A DNA stretch of 28,213 nt, from positions 1 to 28,213 of the forward strand of contig JAGLFC010000049.1 of the NCBI GenBank assembly GCA_023144715.1. Reading direction: 5' to 3'. Made by a program: the position numbers and the translations under genes. Positions 8,645 through 17,758 of the stretch are shown here, one piece after another. The notes beneath the pieces were generated by a model that saw only the letters and a program-made list of their open reading frames with translations, made no database searches and was not told the DNA's origin. How positions within the stretch are numbered: the first letter of the stretch is position 1; every line of letters begins with the position of its first letter. The DNA comes from Gammaproteobacteria bacterium (GTDB taxonomy: Bacteria > Pseudomonadota > Gammaproteobacteria > GRL18).

Positions 8645-11431
8645 ATGTTCAAACAACTGAGTTTAAGATTACGTTTAGTTCTTTTTATTGCGACCTTTAG
8701 CATTATTTCAACCTTATTATTAAGTCACTTTGTCAGTCGCTATTCTAGTAATCAAATTATTCACGATCAAGGTTTATTATTAAAAGAAGTTGCCTTATCA
8801 ATGGCCAATCGTCTTGGTCAAGACATGAATACTCGTTCTGCCGAAATTGAGTTTCTAGCTCAAATGGATTTAATCCGTAGTCCTTCTGTCGCACTCAAAC
8901 AAAAAACTAAAGTGTTTGAAGATATGAAACGTGCTTACCCTTATTATGCTTGGCTCGGTATGACCGATAATCAGGGTAATATTCTACTGGGTACCGATGG
9001 TTTATTAGTAGGCAAAAACGTCAAAAAACGAACATGGTTTATTGAAGGCAGTCAAGGCTTACATTTTGGCGATGCCCATGATGCCTTTCTTTTAGCAAAA
9101 CTCATGCCTAAGCCAAAATGGGATGATCTCCCCTTACGTTTAGTCGATGTATCTGCACCTATATTAGATAAGCAAGGTAATTTACTCGGGGTCATTTGTG
9201 GTCATTTAAGTGTGGACTGGGCATTTGAAGCACGTATTAGAATGTTAGGTAACTTAAATAAAGAATCTCTTGATCTGATTGTGTTAAACAAAGAAGGCAA
9301 CGTATTAATGGGTACACCTTCCCTACCCTCTCTTGAAGTCGATTTAAGTCATTTACACTCATGGAAAAATATTCACCGAGATAATGAGGTTATTATTGAA
9401 ACATGGCCGAATAATAAAAATTATTTAACCGCAGGGGTTTCTAAAAATGCGTTTCGTTCAAAACTTAATATGGATTGGTCTATTATTGCCCGAAAATCAG
9501 AACAAACCGCTTTAGCCCCTGCTTTAAAAGTGAAACACACTATTCAGATTATGGGTACCATTACCGCACTATTATTAGGTCTTTTATTTTGGTTTTTTAT
9601 TGGTCAGCAATTAAAACCACTTGAAAAAATAAGCCGTGTTGCCAAAAAGATTCAAAGCTCAAATTTAAAAACATTAACCATTCCTCAACTTGAGGGTAAT
9701 GATGAAATTGCTACTTTTTCCCATTCTCTTACTAATTTGGTTCATTCTTTGCAACACAAAAATGATGAATTAATACTGACTAACCGAATTTTTGAAGAAA
9801 GCAGTCAGGGCATTATGATTACAGATAAGAATAAAAAAATTATTTGTGTTAACCAATCTTTTACTGATATTACCCAATATTTACCTGAAGAGGTCAAAGG
9901 TAAAAATCCAAAATTATTATCATCAGGTAAACATGACAAGGACTTTTATAAAAAAATATATACCGCTTTACAAAATGATGGCTTTTGGAGCGGTGAAATA
10001 TGGAATCGCAATAAACAAGGAAAAATTTATCCTGAATGGCTCAATATTAATGCTTTAAAAAGTGAACAAGGCGAAATATCTCATTATATTGCTTTATTTG
10101 ATGATATTACTGAAAAAAAAGAATATGAAAATAAGCTCATTCATTTAGCCAATTATGATGTATTAACCGAACTCCCCAACCGTAATCTCTTACAGGAGCA
10201 TATCAAAGGTTCAATTGCACAAATTGAAGCCAGTAATGGTGAATTAGCCTTGTTATTTATTGATTTAGATAAATTTAAACATATTAATGATACCATGGGA
10301 CACCCAGCAGGTGATCAGATACTCCAAGAAGTTGCCAGTCGCTTCCGAACGATTATGACATCAGGACAAACATTAGCCCGTTGGGGCGGTGATGAATTTG
10401 TCGTTTTATTACCGGGATTCAATGCTATCCAAGCAAAAAGAGTCGGACAAAAACTGCTTAATAGTTTATCTCGATTTTTTGAAATTAATAATGCACGGTA
10501 TCATATCAGTGCCAGTATTGGTATTGCTCTATTTCCTCATGATAGTCAAACGGTTGATGGACTATTACGCTGTGCCGATACGGCCATGTATCAAGCCAAG
10601 GAAGAAGCTGAAAATGTGTGTCAACTGTATGCCAGTGAAATGAATGAAAGTGTTCAGCAATTTTTAGAAATAGATAATGCTATTCGTCAAACACTCAAAA
10701 ATAATGAAGGTGAAGGTCTGAGCCTTGCCTTTCAACCTCAATATACCCTTGATAAAAAGACAATGCTGGGCGTTGAAGTATTGATTCGTTGGCATCATCC
10801 TAAATTGGGTTTTATCAGTCCTGAAGAATTTATCCCCATCGTTGAAGATAGTAAACAAATTATCCCATTAGGAAATTGGATTATAGAGCAAGCACTCAAA
10901 CAATTTAAGGAAATTGCTCATCAATATAATATCACCTTATCGCTTAATTGTTCTACACAGCAAATCATGGCAGAACATTTTCTAAGTCATTTAGTGAATA
11001 CGGCCACAGAGTTTGAAATACCCAATCATCTTATTCGTATTGAAGTCACTGAGTCTGCGATTATGTCCGATGAAGTCAAGGCTTCCCAAGTATTGCAAGC
11101 AGCCAAAGAACATGGTTTTTCTATCTCAATTGATGATTTTGGTACAGGCTATTCTTGTTTGCATTATATTCAAAAGATACACCCTGATGAACTTAAAATT
11201 GATAAAAGTTTTGTACAACTTGCTGATATTAATTCTGATAGCAAAAATATTATTTCTTTTACCGTTGGATTGGCAAAAAGTATGAATATGGATATTGTGG
11301 CCGAAGGTGTTGAAACACAGGCACAATTGGATGTATTAAAATCAATAGGTAACGTCACTATTCAAGGCTATTTATATAGTAAACCCGTTTCGTTTGAAGA
11401 ACTCAAAAAACTTTTATCCTCTCTGGATTAG
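8645..11431 (+). CDS. Membrane Cache-HAMP-PAS-GGDEF-EAL protein (c-di-GMP turnover)
   Basis: Bifunctional c-di-GMP signalling protein of 928 aa. TM1 lies at about 9-30, a periplasmic Cache-type sensor at about 37-290, TM2 at about 301-320, HAMP at about 320-372 and PAS at about 378-492. The GGDEF domain spans about 498-660 with an intact GGDEF at 581-585. The EAL domain spans about 675-925. The signature reads EVL (711-713), but the other catalytic segments look intact: N768, the acidic IEVTES (799-804), DDFGTGYS (830-837), K851, the EGVET block (887-891) and QGY (907-909). The inhibitory I-site RxxD expected at 572-575 reads TSGQ, so product inhibition of the cyclase is unlikely. Which activity dominates cannot be told from sequence. 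An AAGGA ribosome-binding site precedes the ATG. mnmA follows after 12 bases, suggesting an operon. Confidence 0.93.
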   Translation: MFKQLSLRLRLVLFIATFSIISTLLLSHFVSRYSSNQIIHDQGLLLKEVALSMANRLGQDMNTRSAEIEFLAQMDLIRSPSVALKQKTKVFEDMKRAYPYYAWLGMTDNQGNILLGTDGLLVGKNVKKRTWFIEGSQGLHFGDAHDAFLLAKLMPKPKWDDLPLRLVDVSAPILDKQGNLLGVICGHLSVDWAFEARIRMLGNLNKESLDLIVLNKEGNVLMGTPSLPSLEVDLSHLHSWKNIHRDNEVIIETWPNNKNYLTAGVSKNAFRSKLNMDWSIIARKSEQTALAPALKVKHTIQIMGTITALLLGLLFWFFIGQQLKPLEKISRVAKKIQSSNLKTLTIPQLEGNDEIATFSHSLTNLVHSLQHKNDELILTNRIFEESSQGIMITDKNKKIICVNQSFTDITQYLPEEVKGKNPKLLSSGKHDKDFYKKIYTALQNDGFWSGEIWNRNKQGKIYPEWLNINALKSEQGEISHYIALFDDITEKKEYENKLIHLANYDVLTELPNRNLLQEHIKGSIAQIEASNGELALLFIDLDKFKHINDTMGHPAGDQILQEVASRFRTIMTSGQTLARWGGDEFVVLLPGFNAIQAKRVGQKLLNSLSRFFEINNARYHISASIGIALFPHDSQTVDGLLRCADTAMYQAKEEAENVCQLYASEMNESVQQFLEIDNAIRQTLKNNEGEGLSLAFQPQYTLDKKTMLGVEVLIRWHHPKLGFISPEEFIPIVEDSKQIIPLGNWIIEQALKQFKEIAHQYNITLSLNCSTQQIMAEHFLSHLVNTATEFEIPNHLIRIEVTESAIMSDEVKASQVLQAAKEHGFSISIDDFGTGYSCLHYIQKIHPDELKIDKSFVQLADINSDSKNIISFTVGLAKSMNMDIVAEGVETQAQLDVLKSIGNVTIQGYLYSKPVSFEELKKLLSSLD

Positions 11432-11443
11432 TGGGGTATTACA

Positions 11444-12544
11444 ATGACACAAGAAAATAAAATATTATCTATCGTGGTAGGCTTATCAGGTGGTGTAGAT
11501 TCATCGGTGACAGCCTTGCTCTTAAAACAGCAACACCATAATGTTTCTGCTATTTTTATGAAAAATTGGAATGAAGATGATGACAATGATTATTGTCCTG
11601 CGGAAGAAGATTTTGCCGATGCTCAAAGTATTTCAGCAGAATTAGAGATTCCTTTTCATGGCGTTAATTTTGCACCTGAATACTGGGATAAAGTCTTTAC
11701 TTATTTTTTAGAAGAATATAAGGCAGGACGCACGCCTAATCCTGATATTTTATGCAATAAAGAGATTAAATTTAACGTTTTTTTAGACTATGCACTGTCT
11801 CAGGGGGCCGAAAAAATTGCGACCGGTCACTATGCACGAGTGCGAGAACAAAATGGTCAGTTTTTTTTATTAAAAGGTAAGGATAATAATAAGGATCAAA
11901 GTTACTTTCTGTATACATTAGGGCAATATCCCCTCTCAAAAACACTGTTCCCTATTGGTGAATTAGATAAAAGTGAAGTGCGTCAACTCGCGGAACAATA
12001 CCATCTGGCCACTTGGGATAAAAAAGATTCTACAGGGATTTGTTTTATTGGTGAGCGTGATTTTAAAAAATTTCTCAGTCAATATTTACCTGCAAAATCA
12101 GGTGATATGGTGACACCTGAGGGTGAAATTGTAGGACAACATCAAGGCTTAATGTATCATACTTTGGGACAGCGTAAAGGTTTGGGTATTGGTGGACGTA
12201 ACGCCACTTCCAATAAGGCAGGACAACCTTGGTTTGCGGCACAAAAAGAAGTACAAAAAAATCAATTAATAGTGGTTCAGGGTAAGGATCATCCGCTACT
12301 CTATAGCCAACAACTCCATGCCTCAAAACTACACTGGGTCAGTGGTCAAGCCCCCAAACTTCCTTTTCGTTGCACTGCTAAAACACGTTATCGCCAAGCT
12401 GATCAAGACTGTATTATTCATTCAGGAGAAAATCAGGACACTTGTATGGTAAAATTCGATACAGCACAATTTGCCATTACCCCCGGACAATCTGTGGTAT
12501 TTTATCAAGATGAAATATGTTTGGGTGGTGGCATTATTAATTAA
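11444..12544 (+). CDS. mnmA: tRNA-specific 2-thiouridylase MnmA
   Basis: Inserts sulfur at C2 of the wobble uridine (U34) in tRNA-Lys, -Glu and -Gln, using ATP to adenylate the base and a persulfide relayed from IscS via the Tus proteins. The PP-loop SGGVDSS is at 15-21. The two catalytic cysteines are C104 (NPDILCN) and C200 (STGICFIG). At 366 aa it is of normal length. A purine-rich GTGGGG stretch lies about 10 bases before the ATG. It is followed by hflD, the same pairing as in E. coli (mnmA-hflD), and preceded at 12 bases by the GGDEF-EAL gene, so the three are probably cotranscribed. Confidence 0.97.
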   Translation: MTQENKILSIVVGLSGGVDSSVTALLLKQQHHNVSAIFMKNWNEDDDNDYCPAEEDFADAQSISAELEIPFHGVNFAPEYWDKVFTYFLEEYKAGRTPNPDILCNKEIKFNVFLDYALSQGAEKIATGHYARVREQNGQFFLLKGKDNNKDQSYFLYTLGQYPLSKTLFPIGELDKSEVRQLAEQYHLATWDKKDSTGICFIGERDFKKFLSQYLPAKSGDMVTPEGEIVGQHQGLMYHTLGQRKGLGIGGRNATSNKAGQPWFAAQKEVQKNQLIVVQGKDHPLLYSQQLHASKLHWVSGQAPKLPFRCTAKTRYRQADQDCIIHSGENQDTCMVKFDTAQFAITPGQSVVFYQDEICLGGGIIN

Positions 12545-12573
12545 CGGATCACTATACAAAGATTAAACGACTT

Positions 12574-13197
12574 ATGGAACAACTGAGTACTCTTGAACAA
12601 CGTACAATAGCACTGGCAGGTATCTTACAAAATTGTCATCAAATGCACCAACTTGCCAAAACAGGCAAGATTGACCCTTTTTATTTAGATATAGCCGTTA
12701 AGGCGATTTTAAATACCGATCCTGATAATACCTTGGATATTTTTCAGGGGTTTGCAGGTATTCGTGATGGTCTTCAACTCATAGAACAACAATTGGGTGA
12801 CACCGATAAAGCACGCAATACTCACCTGACTCGTTATGCTATTAGTATTTTATTTTTAGCCAATAAAGTACTTAAAGATAAAAAAATATTAAATAAAATC
12901 AGTGAAGGCATTAGCAAAGCACAAGCTCAGGTGGATCATTTTGGTAGTGATCATCTTAATATCTATGCCAGTTTAGGCGGACTGTATTCTGATACTATTA
13001 GCCCATTAAATCCTAGAATTATGGTCTCAGGAGAACCCGAAATTCTCAACAATCCTGATAATGCCAATAAAATACGCACTCTATTACTCAGTAGTATACG
13101 TTCAGCAGTACTCTGGCAACAATTAGGTGGCAGCCGTTGGCAACTACTTTTTAAAAGAAAAAAAATAATCTCGATTGCTCAACAGCTAGGCAAGTAG
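12574..13197 (+). CDS. hflD: High-frequency lysogenisation protein HflD homolog
   Basis: A 207-aa all-helical protein of the HflD (YcfC) family. The N-terminal segment with EQRTIALAGILQ and the DPDNTLDIFQG region are typical. In E. coli HflD is a peripheral inner-membrane protein that binds phage lambda CII and lowers its stability. Its role in hosts without lambda-like phages is not established. Position directly after mnmA (29 bases) is the classic context. I see only a weak ribosome-binding site, consistent with reliance on upstream translation. It is convergent with the flavoprotein gene at 13209, with only 11 bases between stops and no clear terminator. Confidence 0.93.
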   Translation: MEQLSTLEQRTIALAGILQNCHQMHQLAKTGKIDPFYLDIAVKAILNTDPDNTLDIFQGFAGIRDGLQLIEQQLGDTDKARNTHLTRYAISILFLANKVLKDKKILNKISEGISKAQAQVDHFGSDHLNIYASLGGLYSDTISPLNPRIMVSGEPEILNNPDNANKIRTLLLSSIRSAVLWQQLGGSRWQLLFKRKKIISIAQQLGK

Positions 13198-13208
13198 GAT
13201 GATATTCC

Positions 13209-14345
13209 CTATTTATATTGACGTAAATACCACCATTCAAAGAAACGTTTGAGCCAATGAAAGAGTTTCATTCTTGGTAACACAATATTGCGTTTCTCTG
13301 TGCGTGCCACCAAAATACCTGAATCTTGGCTATCAACAATACACACTAATTCTGCTTTAAACGTGTGATTAGCTTCATCACCATTAAATTCAGCTAATAT
13401 ATTTTTTGCTGAGGCTTCAGCCTGTAGATCGGCCATGTGTGCTTGTTTGGGCAACCAATCAGGGCCGGGGAAACTCCCTGAATCGCCTGCAACATAGACC
13501 GTATCCATAGAGTCAACTTGACAGTGTTTATTGGCACTGATCATGCCCCCTGATGAACGAGGTAAATCGGTATTATCAAACCAAGTATTGCCTGTCATAC
13601 CGGGCATAAAAATAATTAAATCGGCATCAAACTCACCACCTTCTGTGATCACACTATGATCGGTAAATTGTTTCATTTTATGCCCAAGATGGGTGTCAAT
13701 ATCACGGCGTTTCATCTCTTTAAGTAAACCGTTAACCGCTTTAGGCCCTAATCGTTGACCAGGGTTTTCAGCAGGCGTAAAAAAGACCAACTTAAATTTA
13801 TCACGTCTGCCTTCTTTTCTCAGCTGAGAATCAATCCCAAATAAAAATTCAAACATAGGCCCACCACGCATGGCACTGGGTTCTTTGGGATTACCCGAAA
13901 AACCAAAAGCAATCGTACCACCTTGTAGAGATTTGAGTCGGTCTCTTATTTTGACTGCTGCATCCACTCCTTCGCAAGGTGTAATGGCATGTTCAATACC
14001 CGAGAGTTTTTTAATAAAACGTCCTCCAGTACAAATGATGAGTGCATCATTGTCCAGTTCTCCTTCACTGGTGATTAATGTGCGTCCATTATTTTTTAGA
14101 CCCATTGCCTCAGCAGCCACATAATTGACTTTCATACGCTTAAAGAAATTATCTAAAGGAATAATAAGATCCTTGGGCTGTCTGAGTTCACAAGGTATCC
14201 AAATCGTACCAGGTAGATATTGAAATTCAGCTTTTGGACTAATCAATGTAATTTCAAGATCAAGATTATCACGATTGACTTTTCTGAGGGTTTTTACAGC
14301 GGTGAGTGCAGCAAAGCCACTCCCGACAATATGGACTTTTTTCAT
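13209..14345 (-). CDS. SQR/flavocytochrome-c-type FAD oxidoreductase, putative sulfide:quinone reductase
   Basis: FAD-dependent disulfide-reductase-type protein, 378 aa from ATG 14345. The N-terminal Rossmann motif is VGSGFAAL (7-14), a second dinucleotide-fold strand is ALIICTGG (101-108), and the FAD-contact motif is VYVAGDSG (283-290). The C terminus ends in an aromatic/basic amphipathic helix (about 357-378, with RFFEWWYLRQYK), the monotopic membrane anchor seen in SQR and NDH-2 relatives. Candidate redox cysteines are C124 (TPCEG) and C335. A third cysteine near 160, present in canonical three-cysteine SQRs, is absent. A GTG at 14357 would add four residues, but the family starts at MKKVHIVG. 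It is last in the minus-strand run, 19-31 bases after the MCE gene. Sulfide as substrate is an inference; an NADH or other donor cannot be excluded. Confidence 0.78.
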   Translation of the reverse strand: MKKVHIVGSGFAALTAVKTLRKVNRDNLDLEITLISPKAEFQYLPGTIWIPCELRQPKDLIIPLDNFFKRMKVNYVAAEAMGLKNNGRTLITSEGELDNDALIICTGGRFIKKLSGIEHAITPCEGVDAAVKIRDRLKSLQGGTIAFGFSGNPKEPSAMRGGPMFEFLFGIDSQLRKEGRRDKFKLVFFTPAENPGQRLGPKAVNGLLKEMKRRDIDTHLGHKMKQFTDHSVITEGGEFDADLIIFMPGMTGNTWFDNTDLPRSSGGMISANKHCQVDSMDTVYVAGDSGSFPGPDWLPKQAHMADLQAEASAKNILAEFNGDEANHTFKAELVCIVDSQDSGILVARTEKRNIVLPRMKLFHWLKRFFEWWYLRQYK

Positions 14346-14376
14346 TATTATATTCACTTGTTAGTATTAATGAGTG

Positions 14377-17300
14377 TTAATCTTGTTGTAATTCTTTAGC
14401 TAATGGGATGATTGGATTCCATTGTAACCATTGATCATTAGGTTCATCATGTAACACAAAAAAACTGCCTGAGGCTAATGGTTCACCCATTTGTTCATTA
14501 TTGGGTGTCGCAAATGCTATGCCTCCTGATAAGACAGATTCTAGGGATTCTGTACGAATTTTTGATGCCCCAAATAGGTTAATATTCATATTAATACCAC
14601 TAGAATGCCAAAACTGACTATTTTCACGAATCAAGGCTTTAAAACGATGACGTATGCTTAAATGAATCAAAATTTGATCAGCAGTATCTGCTAAAGCATA
14701 GCCAATGACTGAACCTACTTTCACTTGTTTATAATAAACAGGATCTCCTATTGTTATTGAACTTAAACGTTTAGCGGTTAGGTTCACCGTAAACGCATTA
14801 TTTGCCTGTTCTAATAAAGGTGCTTTATCTAAACCCATAAAAAAATCTGTTTGCTTTCCTTTAATAGGCTTAATATTGATATAACTGCCTGTTATTAAGG
14901 TCTCTATATTGGCCGTTTTTACCAAGCTCACTTGAGCGGTGACAATCCAAAATTGAGAGTGTTTACCCAATATTTTTTTTAGGGATGAATCCAGTTCTAA
15001 TGTGACCCATATTGTATCAAGATCCATCTTATTCAAGTCAATAGCATGAACCTTTCCGACCTCAATACCTCTATAATGTATTTTACCCCCTACACTCAAC
15101 CCTTTCAGATCACTAAATTGTACTTGAATATAAAAAGCATTAATTTTAGCCGCATTATAATCTGAAAATAATGTAAAAGAATCACCATTAGACACTTTTT
15201 TTAGTGTTTTATGCTTATTAGACTTTTCATTAAAAAGAGCAATACCCCCTTTTAAGATACTCTCCATAGAACCTGTCTGTATTTCAATACCTGATAAATC
15301 TGCATTAACATGAATACCAGAGGCATTATAAAAACGTGATTGGTGATTAATTAAATCCACATATTGAGGCCAAATATGAATGGCAAGATTAATGCTTTCT
15401 CTATTCTTAGACAGTTCATAATCTTGTACTTCACCAATTTTTATTCGGTTGTACATAATGGGTGAAGCAATCGTAATTGATCCTAATTGTGCACTTTTTA
15501 TTGTTAAGTGCAAACCTGGATAATGATGGCTTAATGCGGGTTTATTTTGCATGACAAAAAAGGTTCGTTGCTTTTTCTTACTTAAACCGGGTCGTAATGT
15601 AATATATTCACCACTAATTAAGGTGTCTACATTCTGCAATTCAGAAATACTAATTTTAGATTTTACTTGCCAAAATTGGGTATCTTCTACCAAAGAATCC
15701 TCTGCAATTGGATCAAGAATAACGGTAGCAGTGACACTTTTATCTCCTTTGTTCGGCATCACTTTTTTAACAATACCTAATACAATTCCCTTGTATATAA
15801 TTTTGGTTGACCCTTCAGATAAACCCACAGCTGTTTTAAACTTGAGTGTCACTTCAATACCTACTTTAGCATCATCAAAATCATCATACAGTGTAAATGT
15901 TTTGCCATTGCCCTGCCATTTTTTAGAGGCTTGATTATCTGAGGTATCATCAGGATTATAAAATGATAAGCCTCCTTTAAGTAAGGTCACTAAGGATTCC
16001 ACTTCTACTTTAACCCCTGACAATCCTCCTTTAACATTTAAACCACTGACATTATAAAAACGACTATTTTCTTTGAGTAAATGTGAATATTCGGGTTTAA
16101 TAAATGCTTTTAAATGTACATTAAGTGTATCTTGCGTTAATTCAAACCCTTCTATATGCCCTACGGCTATATTTTTATAGTAAATAGGAGAGCCTTTAGT
16201 CATAGAGCCAAGAACCTTTGATTCTATATAAAAATGTACACCCGGTACTTCATTAGATTGTATTGGTTCATCACCCATTACCTTAAAATCAAATTTAGGT
16301 TTGCCTTTTAGCACAGGTCTTACTTGAATATAATTACCACTGATCAGAGCATCCAAGCCTGTTAAATCCAATAAATTAACACTGGGTTTCACCACCCAAA
16401 ATTGGGTTTCTTCTGTTAATATATCTTCCATCGTGGGATCAATACTGGCAAGTACAATCATTTCATTGGTATTTTTATCATAGCTAAAATCACCCAAACG
16501 ACCAATTGTTTTTCCTTGGAATTTAATCACGGTATTATTTTCTTGAATTAAATTCGTTTTATCAAAACGTAATATAATAGGAACACCCACCTTAGCACTT
16601 TCAAAATCACTATACAGTAAATAATAACTATTTTCCTGTGCGGGTTTATCGTGTCCTTTGGTATCAGGATTATAAAAAGCAATCCCTCCCACTAGCATAG
16701 TAATGAACGATTCAGTTTTAATATCAATGCCCGATAAATCAGCACTCATATTGATACCACTGATATTATAAAAATGAGAATTTTCTTTCACAAGATGGGC
16801 ATATTTAGGTTCAATTAACACCCAAGCATGAATTTCAGTATCATTTTCTGCCAGAGTATAATTTGTTACTTTACCCACAGGAATTTGTTTATAGTAAATA
16901 AGCGTGCCTCGATCAATGGATGCAAGACGATTAAGGCGTAATTTAAGGTGTAGCCCCGGTGTTTCGGTTGAAGGCGGTGGCGGTACTTCAAGTGCCACAA
17001 ATTTTCTTTTTTCTTCTCCTGTTTCACCTGCCATTAAAGCAATATAACGACCACCAAGTAAAGTATCTAAACCCGATATACCTGATAAAGAAACACGTGG
17101 CTCAACCACCCAAAATACTGTATTTTCATTCAAAAAAGGTTTTGTTCTTTTGTGCATTTCAATATGCAAAATAACATTTTGTAGATCTTCTGTTACTATA
17201 CGTTTTTTGACAACACCTGTTGATATACCTTTATAAAGAATATGGGTTTTACCGACTTCAATCCCTTCAGCACTTGGCACTTGCAAGGTAATCATAATAC

Positions 17301-17457
17301 CCGCATCCATGTAGCTTTTTACAATTAAGCCCACCCCTATTAAAAAAGCCACTATCGGTAAAATCCATATTGGTGAAAAACCTTTTTTTCTCGTCACTTC
17401 TGGTTGAGCAAATTGATCACTTATTGGCTGTTTAGGTATTGTTGTATTATTCATCAT
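14377..17457 (-). CDS. Eight-domain MCE protein (PqiB/LetB family) spanning the envelope
   Basis: A 1026-aa protein anchored by one N-terminal transmembrane helix (about 28-48). The remainder is eight consecutive MCE-type beta domains, at about 53-143, 167-264, 290-381, 405-502, 532-624, 647-744, 774-864 and 888-985. Each carries the recurring xYxGixVGxV strand (for example ILYKGISTGVV at 73-83) and a closing GG-x-I-x segment. They alternate in two flavours: odd domains end in FWVV-type then SGxYIxxRP-type strands, and even ones in FYNxSGI then GGIAFYNP. This gives four A/B pairs. In the known family such domains stack as hexameric rings forming a hydrophobic tunnel for lipid movement between inner and outer membranes. 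E. coli PqiB has three rings and LetB (YebT) seven. The usual integral partner PqiA/LetA is not adjacent. It sits 12 bases after the BFD-like gene and just before the SQR-like gene. Confidence 0.9.
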   Translation of the reverse strand: MMNNTTIPKQPISDQFAQPEVTRKKGFSPIWILPIVAFLIGVGLIVKSYMDAGIMITLQVPSAEGIEVGKTHILYKGISTGVVKKRIVTEDLQNVILHIEMHKRTKPFLNENTVFWVVEPRVSLSGISGLDTLLGGRYIALMAGETGEEKRKFVALEVPPPPSTETPGLHLKLRLNRLASIDRGTLIYYKQIPVGKVTNYTLAENDTEIHAWVLIEPKYAHLVKENSHFYNISGINMSADLSGIDIKTESFITMLVGGIAFYNPDTKGHDKPAQENSYYLLYSDFESAKVGVPIILRFDKTNLIQENNTVIKFQGKTIGRLGDFSYDKNTNEMIVLASIDPTMEDILTEETQFWVVKPSVNLLDLTGLDALISGNYIQVRPVLKGKPKFDFKVMGDEPIQSNEVPGVHFYIESKVLGSMTKGSPIYYKNIAVGHIEGFELTQDTLNVHLKAFIKPEYSHLLKENSRFYNVSGLNVKGGLSGVKVEVESLVTLLKGGLSFYNPDDTSDNQASKKWQGNGKTFTLYDDFDDAKVGIEVTLKFKTAVGLSEGSTKIIYKGIVLGIVKKVMPNKGDKSVTATVILDPIAEDSLVEDTQFWQVKSKISISELQNVDTLISGEYITLRPGLSKKKQRTFFVMQNKPALSHHYPGLHLTIKSAQLGSITIASPIMYNRIKIGEVQDYELSKNRESINLAIHIWPQYVDLINHQSRFYNASGIHVNADLSGIEIQTGSMESILKGGIALFNEKSNKHKTLKKVSNGDSFTLFSDYNAAKINAFYIQVQFSDLKGLSVGGKIHYRGIEVGKVHAIDLNKMDLDTIWVTLELDSSLKKILGKHSQFWIVTAQVSLVKTANIETLITGSYINIKPIKGKQTDFFMGLDKAPLLEQANNAFTVNLTAKRLSSITIGDPVYYKQVKVGSVIGYALADTADQILIHLSIRHRFKALIRENSQFWHSSGINMNINLFGASKIRTESLESVLSGGIAFATPNNEQMGEPLASGSFFVLHDEPNDQWLQWNPIIPLAKELQQD

Positions 17458-17469
17458 ATAATCAATATG

Positions 17470-17715
17470 TTATTTATCGCTATTAGGTGGGTAAAGGCAT
17501 TCAATCAAGCGTTCTACCTGCTGAATACAACAACCACTGCCCATCGTCGCATAGGTTTCTTTTTTTACTTCTGCGACGGTTGTAGCACCATTGGCAATTG
17601 CATTAATAATATCCCTCTTAACCACTTCATTACAGACACAGAGATTACGATCTAAATTCTTTTTAAGAATAGGTGGAATTTTATCCAGAGGGTTGGTTAC
17701 AGGATCAATTTTCAA
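17470..17715 (-). CDS. Small BFD-like [2Fe-2S]-binding domain protein
   Basis: An 81-aa protein resembling the BFD (bacterioferritin-associated ferredoxin) fold: CVCNEV with C26 and C28, a helix pair DIINAIANGATTVAEV, then GSGCCIQQV with C62 and C63. Canonical BFD domains end with CxxC. Here the two cysteines are adjacent, as if two residues were lost, though C73 is also nearby. Cluster binding is therefore likely but not certain. The start appears to be TTG 17715, because no ATG or GTG precedes the cysteines in frame and AGAGG lies 9 bases upstream on the minus strand. It is 12 bases ahead of the MCE gene and 43 bases after the methyltransferase. An electron-transfer or Fe-S chaperone role for the downstream flavoprotein is possible but inferred. 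Confidence 0.75.
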   Translation of the reverse strand: MKIDPVTNPLDKIPPILKKNLDRNLCVCNEVVKRDIINAIANGATTVAEVKKETYATMGSGCCIQQVERLIECLYPPNSDK

Positions 17716-17758
17716 AATATATATCCTCTTTCACTTAAATGTTTTAATACCTTTTTAT

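Noticed and set aside
10664..10858. Minus-strand frame inside the GGDEF-EAL gene
   Set aside because: Antisense to a conserved catalytic region, with no supporting signals.
15551..15934. 127-codon plus-strand reading frame
   Set aside because: It is wholly antisense to the repeated MCE coding sequence, has no ribosome-binding site and no recognisable motif.
17716..17758. Terminator between the methyltransferase and the bfd-like gene
   Set aside because: No stable hairpin with a T run could be drawn in these 43 bases on the minus strand.
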